8,906 nucleotides of DNA, taken from the NCBI GenBank assembly GCA_910583795.1, contig CAJTZQ010000104.1:1-8906 (forward strand), written 5' to 3'. The stretch is from an uncultured Muribaculaceae bacterium. GTDB taxonomy: Bacteria; Bacteroidota; Bacteroidia; Bacteroidales; Muribaculaceae. Under the pieces are notes generated by a model. The model was not told the origin of the DNA, did no database searches, and saw only the letters and a list, made by a program, of their open reading frames with translations. Positions 1 to 5,081 of this stretch are shown piece by piece; within the stretch, counting starts at the first letter, position 1; every line of letters starts with the position of its first letter. Both the position numbers and the translations under genes were made by a program.

Positions 1-1
1 T

Positions 2-27
2 GGCTTGGCGGTAGATGCCGCTTAGCC
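2..27. repeat. Imperfect inverted repeat just past hsdM
   Basis: Two 10-base arms (2-11 and 18-27) pair around a 6-base loop TAGATG. Read as plus-strand RNA only one position mismatches and one is a G-U pair; read as minus-strand RNA, the hsdM direction, there are two mismatches. It begins 6 bases after the hsdM stop codon. It could be a hairpin ending or processing the hsdM message, but the sequence that would hold a U-tract lies off the window, so its role cannot be decided. Confidence 0.3.
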
Positions 28-33
28 TATGAA

Positions 34-1635
34 TTATTTTTTTAACGAACTATTGCTCATAGGTTCTGCGTAGTTAGTGCAGGCTTCGGCAACTTCCTTC
101 AGAAGCGCAACGTCGGGTGTCTTCATGCCTTTTGCCCGATCTTCGTCAAACTGTATGCCGGAGTATTCCAACCGCAGGGGACGATAGGTGAATATCTTGC
201 GATACTTAAAGTCCTCAACATCCTTGATACGACTTTCCACACGAATGTCGCCATCCTCATATTCCTGATTGGCAAAGCCCTTGTATGCTTGGGCAATCAG
301 TTCGCGACATCGGTCGGTAATTTCGACACGTTTGTTGCCGAGGCTCTTGCGCCGTTTTTCAAAGCACTGGCTCGCATCTATAAGCTGCACCTTACCGACA
401 CGTTCAGGTGCCTTTTGCTTTGAGATAATCCAGATGTATGTGGCTATACCGGTGTTGTAAAAAAGGTCGTTGGGTAGCTGGATGATAGCGTCAAGCCAGT
501 CGTTTTCGAGAAGGAAACCACGAATGTTGCTTTCGCCGCCTCCGGCATCTCCTTTGAAAAGAGGCGACCCGTTCTGGATAATCGCCATACGCCCGTTCTC
601 CTTCAGTTTGGCAATGCCGTTGAGAGTAAAAAGCATCTGTCCGTCGCCGATGGCCGGGAGTCCTGCGGCGAAGCGCTCGCCCTCGCCGGTCTCTTTCTCA
701 ACCTGAGCCTTTGACGTTTTCCATTCTATGCCGAACGGGGGATTGGAAATGATATAGTCAAACTCATAGCCCCTGAACCGGTCATTGCCGAGAGTGTCGC
801 CCTGACGCATATTATCAGCATTGCCTCCCTTGATAAGGGTGTCAGCTTTGGCAATAGCGAAAGTCTGATTGTTAAGTTCCTGTCCGTGCGAGGTAACATC
901 GGCGTCTGGGTCGAGTTGTAGAAGGCGTTCGGTAAGACAACCCAACATCTGGGATGTTCCCATAGCCATATCATAGATGTCAACGCTCACACCTTCCTCT
1001 GCGAGACGTTTCTCGTCGCCGGCAATGAGGATGTCTGACATTACATAGATGATGTCGCGGGCGGTGAAATGGGCTCCGGCTTGTTCGTCATAACTCTCGG
1101 AAAATTTTCGAACTAATTCCTCGAAAATATAACCCATATCCACGGAAGATATGCGATCTGCACCGAGATATGCCTTGTCGCTGTTGAATTCCTTGATGAT
1201 AAGATACAGCAAGTCGTTGTCCTCAAGCTTGCTGAGCTCTTTGTCAAATTCAAAGCGGCGAATGATGTCAATCACATTGTCGGAAAAATGCTGGAGATAG
1301 TCCTCGAAATTATCCTTGATGTTATCCGGATCAGCTAAAAGATTCTGAAAAGTGAACTTACTCGTATTATAAAATTGTTGACCTGCCTCTCTCCTTAAGA
1401 ATCGTCCTTTTAGCACGTCGTCCATTGAACCTAATTCCTCATTTTTCTTCCACACGGCTTCTCGTGTAGGAGCAAGCGTGTCCTCAAAGCGTTTGATGAC
1501 ACACATTGGCAGAATTACATTGCCATATTCGTGAGGTTTATAGACGCCCACAAGTTTATCGGCAATAGCCCATATAAGGGATGCCTTATCCTGACGGTTG
1601 ATTGTGGTAAGTCTTTCGGCTGTCTGACTGGTCAT
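34..1635 (-). CDS. hsdM: Type I restriction-modification DNA methyltransferase subunit HsdM
   Basis: This is the modification subunit of a type I restriction-modification system. With HsdS it transfers a methyl group from S-adenosylmethionine to adenine N6 at the recognition site; it acts on DNA in the cytoplasm. The chosen ATG at 1635 gives 533 residues. An alternative start at 1677 would overlap the upstream regulator by 38 bases and adds 14 residues unlike the family N-terminus. The N-terminal HsdM helical domain (about 10-140) contains LIWAIADKLVG and YGNVILPMCVIKRFED. Then come GAHFTARD (about 187-194), the SAM-binding motif I region YDMAMGTSQML (about 221-231) and the catalytic motif IV NPPF (298-301), followed by the conserved NGSPLF and FYNTGI segments. 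NPPF is intact, so activity is likely, although motif I departs from the usual DPACGTGGML and GAHFTARD from the usual GEHFTPRE. The gene lies 4 bases after the regulator stop, probably co-transcribed. HsdS and HsdR are not visible. Confidence 0.93.
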   Translation of the reverse strand: MTSQTAERLTTINRQDKASLIWAIADKLVGVYKPHEYGNVILPMCVIKRFEDTLAPTREAVWKKNEELGSMDDVLKGRFLRREAGQQFYNTSKFTFQNLLADPDNIKDNFEDYLQHFSDNVIDIIRRFEFDKELSKLEDNDLLYLIIKEFNSDKAYLGADRISSVDMGYIFEELVRKFSESYDEQAGAHFTARDIIYVMSDILIAGDEKRLAEEGVSVDIYDMAMGTSQMLGCLTERLLQLDPDADVTSHGQELNNQTFAIAKADTLIKGGNADNMRQGDTLGNDRFRGYEFDYIISNPPFGIEWKTSKAQVEKETGEGERFAAGLPAIGDGQMLFTLNGIAKLKENGRMAIIQNGSPLFKGDAGGGESNIRGFLLENDWLDAIIQLPNDLFYNTGIATYIWIISKQKAPERVGKVQLIDASQCFEKRRKSLGNKRVEITDRCRELIAQAYKGFANQEYEDGDIRVESRIKDVEDFKYRKIFTYRPLRLEYSGIQFDEDRAKGMKTPDVALLKEVAEACTNYAEPMSNSSLKK

Positions 1636-1639
1636 GGCA

Positions 1640-1846
1640 TTATTTGGTATTAACGAGCAATTCTCGAATATTAACATTAAGAAGTTCTGCTATCTCAGCC
1701 AAAGTTTTCAAATCCGGCTGAATAGTATTGGTACACCACTTGGAGACCGTCGTAGGGTCTTTGCCAAGCTGCTGTGCAAGCCATTTGCCTTGTTTGCCAC
1801 TGTCAGCAAGCACAGCCTTGATCCTATTTAGTTTAACGATTCCCAT
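1640..1846 (-). CDS. Small XRE-family helix-turn-helix regulator upstream of hsdM
   Basis: A 68-residue protein that is essentially one Cro/C1-type DNA-binding domain. The segment WLAQQLGKDPTTVSKWC (about 23-39) is the helix-turn-helix with its recognition helix, and the following LAEIAELLNVNIRELL is the typical closing helices. An in-frame TTG six bases upstream could be a start, but the ATG at 1846 is preferred. It is the first gene of the operon and its TAA stop lies 4 bases before the hsdM ATG. The likely role, by analogy with controller (C) proteins of restriction-modification systems, is to set the level of hsdM and perhaps of downstream genes. A perfect palindrome at the promoter (1902-1920) is the obvious candidate operator. 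The DNA-binding fold is secure; the target and the sign of regulation are inferred. Confidence 0.85.
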   Translation of the reverse strand: MGIVKLNRIKAVLADSGKQGKWLAQQLGKDPTTVSKWCTNTIQPDLKTLAEIAELLNVNIRELLVNTK

Positions 1847-1869
1847 TTTCAATTAATTGGTATATGATA

Positions 1870-1901
1870 CAAATTTACAAATATTATTTGATCCCCACAA
1901 A
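1870..1901 (-). promoter_or_regulatory. Bacteroidota-type promoter of the HTH-hsdM operon
   Basis: On the minus strand, TTTG (1901-1898) is separated by exactly 20 bases from TAAATTTG (1877-1870). This matches the Bacteroidota sigma-ABfr consensus of TTTG, 19-21 bp, TAnnTTTG. Transcription would start near 1863, leaving a leader of about 17 bases before the regulator ATG at 1846. No other promoter is evident upstream of this gene pair. Confidence 0.7.
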
Positions 1902-1920
1902 ACAATAACCGAGTTATTGT
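1902..1920. promoter_or_regulatory. 19-bp perfect palindrome, candidate operator for the HTH regulator
   Basis: ACAATAAC, a three-base centre CGA, then GTTATTGT: two perfectly complementary 8-base arms. It directly abuts the upstream edge of the -33 box (1898-1901). A third, imperfect half-site reading ACATAACGAG lies at 1921-1930, so the GTTAT core occurs three times in 29 bases. Size, symmetry and position suit binding by a dimeric XRE-family protein. Overlap with the RNA polymerase site would suggest repression, whereas an upstream position could also permit activation. Confidence 0.55.
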
Positions 1921-1942
1921 ACATAACGAGACTGTAAACATC

Positions 1943-1974
1943 CGTAGCCCAGTAATTTATGGCATCATGCTACG
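1943..1974. repeat. Inverted repeat with CGTAGC/GCTACG arms
   Basis: CGTAGC (1943-1948) pairs perfectly with GCTACG (1969-1974) across 20 bases. CCA (1949-1951) and TGG (1960-1962) can continue the stem past a bulge. It is about 20 bp upstream of the candidate operator, in DNA with no convincing gene. It may be a transcribed hairpin or a mobile-element relic; nothing shows which. Confidence 0.3.
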
Positions 1975-2049
1975 AACGTGGGGGTAGCAAGTTGGCTTCG
2001 TCCATTCTCCTTATGCCTCGGAATAGCTCAAACAAGCTTGGCTCTGCTC

Positions 2050-2154
2050 TCAGCACTGCGTCGAGTCGATTCTTGCCGGGAATACAGAAAGTTGAAAGGC
2101 TTCGATAAAGTCGTATGTTACGACAATACCAAAGCCTTTATATTTACGCTTCAT
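2050..2154 (-). CDS. Possible 34-codon small ORF overlapping the end of the broken gene
   Basis: The ATG at 2154 opens a frame beginning MKRKYKGFGIVVTYDF and ending in TGA at 2050. It overlaps the terminal codons and TAA of the gene upstream on the same strand by 11 bases, an arrangement typical of translationally coupled operon genes. Composition is protein-like, with a basic start and then an alternating hydrophobic stretch. I recognise no family. It may instead be the 5' end of a longer decayed gene, because another minus-strand frame stays open further left, or it may be chance. The nested inverted repeat at 2095-2139 lies within it. Confidence 0.22.
   Translation of the reverse strand: MKRKYKGFGIVVTYDFIEAFQLSVFPARIDSTQC
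2095..2139. repeat. Nested inverted repeat (45 bp)
   Basis: Outer arms AAAGGCTT (2095-2102) and AAGCCTTT (2132-2139) enclose a symmetric 7/7 internal loop and perfect inner arms GTCGTA (2110-2115) and TACGAC (2119-2124) around TGT. On the minus strand it starts 5 bases after the stop codon of the broken gene at 2144, the position of a transcript-ending hairpin, but no convincing U-tract follows. It could also be a recombination or protein-binding site. Confidence 0.4.
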
Positions 2155-2549
2155 CGAGCAAGAGCTCAAGTTTGTGCTTCACTTTTGACAGCACGTCACC
2201 AAGTTCATTGACTGGCATGATAGTCTTGAACTGCCTCAACTTGTCGATAGCATCTGATGCATGAATATCGTCCGGGTAAGCCCCCACGCACACTTCGGTA
2301 ACTTCTATAGCTATAGCAATAGAAGCCGAAGCTCTGATAGCTTTTTTTCATATTGTGGTCAAGCCATTTCCATAAAATATGGAAAGCCTTGTCCATATAT
2401 AACTTTGCCAGATATGATTCATGCAGGTCTTTATCTTCATAGTCCCTTTCATGAGTGTATCTTGCGGCTGTACGCACATTTATGTATTTTCCGCCGATTG
2501 AAGGCCAATCGGATTTTGCGATAGAGAGGAGACTGACAGCAAGTTGCAT
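2144..2549 (-). pseudogene. Unrecognised small gene with a frame break
   Basis: The first frame starts at ATG 2549 and reads as a convincing soluble protein, with segments such as YINVRTAARYTHERDYEDKD and LAKLYMDKAFHILWKWLDHN (about residues 22-66). It then passes an A7 tract (2342-2348), becomes rich in Ser, Tyr and Arg, and ends at 2205 in sequence without protein character. The frame one base ahead becomes protein-like instead, with YPDDIHASDAIDKLRQFKTI and VLSKVKHKLELLLDEA, ending in TAA at 2144. Joined by one +1 shift near the A7 tract, the two parts give a protein of about 131 residues. A decayed gene is the simplest reading; programmed +1 frameshifting, transcriptional slippage on A7 or a sequencing indel are alternatives. 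A tandem duplication covers the start, and the neighbouring xth is also a remnant, which favours decay. I do not recognise the family. Confidence 0.5.
2293..2331. repeat. 39-nt stem-loop next to the frame break
   Basis: CTTCGG (2293-2298) pairs with CCGAAG (2326-2331). After a three-base bulge TAA, CTTCTAT (2302-2308) pairs with ATAGAAG (2319-2325), and GCTATAGC at the centre is itself palindromic, leaving one A/A mismatch. In the minus-strand transcript the stem begins about 10 bases after the A7 tract, so slippery tract, short spacer and stem stand in the order used by recoding signals. It lies where the two frames of the broken gene overlap. Confidence 0.5.
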
Positions 2550-2585
2550 CCGTCTGACATCTTAAGCATCCGTCTGACATCTTAA
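2546..2585. repeat. 20-bp perfect tandem duplication
   Basis: GCATCCGTCTGACATCTTAA occurs twice with no spacer (2546-2565 and 2566-2585). On the minus strand each copy carries two ATG triplets, and the start codon of the broken gene (2549) is in the copy nearer the gene. Because 20 is not a multiple of three, the duplication puts the upstream ATGs in other frames and may have changed or damaged the original initiation site. It looks like a recent slippage or repair event. Confidence 0.85.
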
Positions 2586-2593
2586 TGGGTTTA

Positions 2594-2668
2594 TTAGTCA
2601 AGGATGATTTCAATAGGGCAGTGGTCGGAGCCCATAATTTCTCGAAGTATAAGGGCGTCTTTAAGTGA
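2594..2668 (-). pseudogene. xth: Remnant of the C-terminus of exodeoxyribonuclease III
   Basis: About 25 codons ending at TAA (2594-2596) read SLKDALILREIMGSDHCPIE and then IILD. The GSDHCP element is the highly conserved C-terminal catalytic segment (the Asp-His pair) of the ExoIII/AP-endonuclease family, and the closing hydrophobic strand fits its end. Everything upstream in the protein is missing: the frame meets a stop at 2675-2677, inside the GH20 leader. The intact enzyme would be about 250 residues, so this cannot be functional. It marks a deletion or insertion breakpoint near 2668-2677. The broken small gene follows on the same strand after about 45 bp, so the two may once have formed an operon. 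Confidence 0.72.
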
Positions 2669-2675
2669 TTTTTGT

Positions 2676-2683
2676 TAACTTTG
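2676..2683 (+). promoter_or_regulatory. Candidate -7 box for the GH20 gene
   Basis: TAACTTTG matches the Bacteroidota -7 consensus TAnnTTTG and is 36 bases upstream of the GH20 ATG at 2720. No good TTTG -33 box is found 19-21 bases upstream, where the DNA is the xth remnant, so the promoter is weak, activator-dependent or only apparent. Confidence 0.4.
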
Positions 2684-2719
2684 CGTATTCATTGGATATT
2701 CATAAAAACTCTGACTATC

Positions 2720-5059
2720 ATGAGGCTCAAAAATATTTTTACCGTAATGCTTATGTCGGTATCACTGGCTTTAAGCCTAACATGCTGCAATATTGATGTT
2801 GCTACTGCAGATTATAATGTGATTCCGCTTCCGCAAGAGATCTCGGCTTGTAATGGCAGTGACTTTCTTCTTGACTCTTCCACATCAATCTATTACTCAG
2901 CTAAGGATACATCTTTACGCCGCGATGCCGAACTGCTTTCCGAATATATTGAAGATCTTACTGGCAACCGTCTGAAGATAGTGAATGATTTACCGGATTC
3001 CGGATTTATTGAACTTTCACTTGGTACCGAGAATTCTAATCCGGAAGCCTATAGCTTGAAAATAGATAAAAACAAGATTTCAATTTGCGGCACTACACCT
3101 TCAGGTCTGTTTTATGGAATACAGACTTTGCGTAAGTCTATACCTCCTTCTTCAAAGAAGCAGAACGTTAAATTCTCTCCTGTCGAAATCACTGATTTTC
3201 CACGGTTTTCATATCGTGGGGCACACCTTGATGTGAGCCGTCATATTTTCCCGCTTGATTCCATCAAATCGTTTATCGATATGCTCGCCCTTCATAACAT
3301 CAACCGTTTTCATTGGCATATCTCAGATGACCAAGGTTGGCGTATCGAAATCAAAAAACTACCCAAACTTACTGAGATCGGATCGATGCGTAACGGTACT
3401 TGCATAGGGCATGATATGGGCACATCCGACTCGATTCTTTACGGAGGATTTTTTACTCAGGATGAGGCACGCGAAATCGTGAAATATGCTGCAGAACGTC
3501 ATATAACCGTGATACCGGAAATCGATATGCCCGGGCACATGCTCGGTGCTTTGAAAGCGTATCCTGAGTTAGGCTGCACTGGAGGACCATACGAAGTCTG
3601 GCAGCGATGGGGTGTTAGCGAGGATGTGTTATGTGCCGGGAATGATTCTGTTTTGACTTTTATTGACGATGTCCTTGGTGAGATTGTAGACATTTTCCCT
3701 TCCGAGTATATTCATGTCGGTGGCGACGAGTGCCCTAAGATCAGATGGAAGGAATGCCCGAAATGTCAGGCTAAGGCAAAAGAGCTTGGTCTTAAGGATA
3801 ATGAACATTGGACTGTGGAAGAACAACTGCAAAGCTATATCATCCATCATGCGAGCGATTTCCTTACTTCACGCGGCAGAAAGATGATAGGTTGGGACGA
3901 AACTCTTGAAGGTGGTCTTGCCCCGGGAGCGATAGTGATGTCGTGGAGAGATGAGAATGGAGCAAAGGAGGCTGCAAGACAGGGTCATGATGCCGTTATG
4001 ACTCCTACGAGCCACATGTATTTTGACTATTGTCAGACCCTTGATCGGGGAGGTGACGAACCTGATGCCGCCGGAGGGTATATTCCTGTTGAACGCGTCT
4101 ACAGTTTCAATCCTGTTCCCGAGGATCTTTCTGAAGAGGAGAAGAAGCATATTATTGGGGTTCAAGCAAACCTCTGGACTGAATATATATCATCATATAG
4201 CGGGGTTGAATATGCTGAATTGCCGCGTATGGCTGCACTGAGCGAAGTGCAGTGGAGTGCTCCTGATAAACGAGATTATCAATCTTTCGTGAAAAGACTG
4301 CCGGGTATGTTGGCGCATTATCGTAAAAACGGTTATCGATATGCCACTCATATTTATAATGTATCCGGCAAATTGACGCCAAATTCTAAAAATAAAAATG
4401 TGGAGGTGACACTATTCACAGTTGATGATGCACCAATCTATTATACTCTTGACGGTAATGATCCTACTGAAACATCTGCTAAATATTCGGCTCCGTTTGC
4501 TGTTGACAAATCTTGTAAGATAAAGGCTGTGGCAATACGTCCTGACATTAAATCGAAGATCTACACTGACAGTGTCACTTTCAATAAGGCAACATGTCAT
4601 GATATTGTCTTGAAAGAACAGCCACATGCGAAATATTCAGGCAACGGGGCGTCTACTTTGTTGGATGGAAAGTATGGAAGCGAGATATTCTCAGATGGGA
4701 ATTGGCTCGGATTTCAGTCTGACGACCTTGATGCCACTATAGATCTTGGTAAGGATACATACATTAACAGTGTTGCGTTAAGATTCTATGTTGAGCCGGG
4801 TAGCTGGATATACGATACCCCGAAAATTGAGGTCTATGTCTCTTCTGATGGAAATAGCTTCAGACCGATTGCAACTGAGGAATATCCTATAGATAGAAAT
4901 TTCCTGAAAGAGATTCGTACGCATGAACTTAAATTCCCTATTCAGAAAGCGCGTTATATCTGGATTAAAGCAGAAAGCCTTAAAGAAATACCTGAATGGC
5001 ACACCCTTGCCGCCGGCAATCCAGCCTTTATCTTCATTGACGAAATTTTGGTTAACTGA
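2720..5059 (+). CDS. GH20 beta-N-acetylhexosaminidase, exported, with C-terminal F5/8-type domain
   Basis: A 779-residue exo-hexosaminidase that releases terminal beta-linked GlcNAc or GalNAc from glycans by substrate-assisted catalysis. The ATG at 2720 starts a classic signal peptide (MRLKNIF, hydrophobic run, then CC at 22-23); the cysteines may make it a lipoprotein, though the lipobox is not ideal. A TTG 48 bases upstream would add residues ahead of the signal. Order: GH20b-like N-terminal domain (about 30-155); catalytic barrel (about 160-530) with HWHISDDQGW (from 198), EIDMPGH (267-273), the catalytic Asp-Glu pair in HVGGDE (D336, E337), GWDE, and LWTE (W486, E488); a chitobiase C-terminal beta domain (about 545-620, YYTLDGNDP); and an F5/8 type C, CBM32-like carbohydrate-binding domain (about 630-779). 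All core motifs are present. It converges on the GH3 gene with a 22-bp gap. Mucin or N-glycan trimming is likely; GlcNAc versus GalNAc preference is not readable. Confidence 0.95.
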   Translation: MRLKNIFTVMLMSVSLALSLTCCNIDVATADYNVIPLPQEISACNGSDFLLDSSTSIYYSAKDTSLRRDAELLSEYIEDLTGNRLKIVNDLPDSGFIELSLGTENSNPEAYSLKIDKNKISICGTTPSGLFYGIQTLRKSIPPSSKKQNVKFSPVEITDFPRFSYRGAHLDVSRHIFPLDSIKSFIDMLALHNINRFHWHISDDQGWRIEIKKLPKLTEIGSMRNGTCIGHDMGTSDSILYGGFFTQDEAREIVKYAAERHITVIPEIDMPGHMLGALKAYPELGCTGGPYEVWQRWGVSEDVLCAGNDSVLTFIDDVLGEIVDIFPSEYIHVGGDECPKIRWKECPKCQAKAKELGLKDNEHWTVEEQLQSYIIHHASDFLTSRGRKMIGWDETLEGGLAPGAIVMSWRDENGAKEAARQGHDAVMTPTSHMYFDYCQTLDRGGDEPDAAGGYIPVERVYSFNPVPEDLSEEEKKHIIGVQANLWTEYISSYSGVEYAELPRMAALSEVQWSAPDKRDYQSFVKRLPGMLAHYRKNGYRYATHIYNVSGKLTPNSKNKNVEVTLFTVDDAPIYYTLDGNDPTETSAKYSAPFAVDKSCKIKAVAIRPDIKSKIYTDSVTFNKATCHDIVLKEQPHAKYSGNGASTLLDGKYGSEIFSDGNWLGFQSDDLDATIDLGKDTYINSVALRFYVEPGSWIYDTPKIEVYVSSDGNSFRPIATEEYPIDRNFLKEIRTHELKFPIQKARYIWIKAESLKEIPEWHTLAAGNPAFIFIDEILVN

Positions 5060-5081
5060 TTAATAAGGAGACCTTTGTTGT

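Noticed and set aside
726..983. 85-residue minus-strand reading frame within hsdM
   Set aside because: It lies wholly inside the well-supported hsdM frame, shows no domain and is an out-of-frame shadow; the same applies to the plus-strand frames at 269-706.
1978..2211. 77-codon plus-strand frame across the repeat-rich gap
   Set aside because: It runs antisense through two inverted repeats and the end of the broken minus-strand gene, has no promoter or leader and has no recognisable domain. I kept the region as possible repeat DNA instead.
2336..2360. Classical -1 frameshift site of the IS3 type at the A7 tract
   Set aside because: The zero-frame codons are AAA AAA AGC, not A AAA AAG, and the -1 frame ends at a TAG after about ten codons. 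The protein-like continuation needs +1, so a standard -1 insertion-sequence signal is not supported.
2261..2524. 87-codon plus-strand frame opposite the broken gene
   Set aside because: It is antisense to the stretch with the best protein character on the minus strand and has no family features.
3499..4382. Minus-strand frames inside the GH20 gene
   Set aside because: All overlap conserved GH20 catalytic sequence in antisense and show no independent coding evidence.
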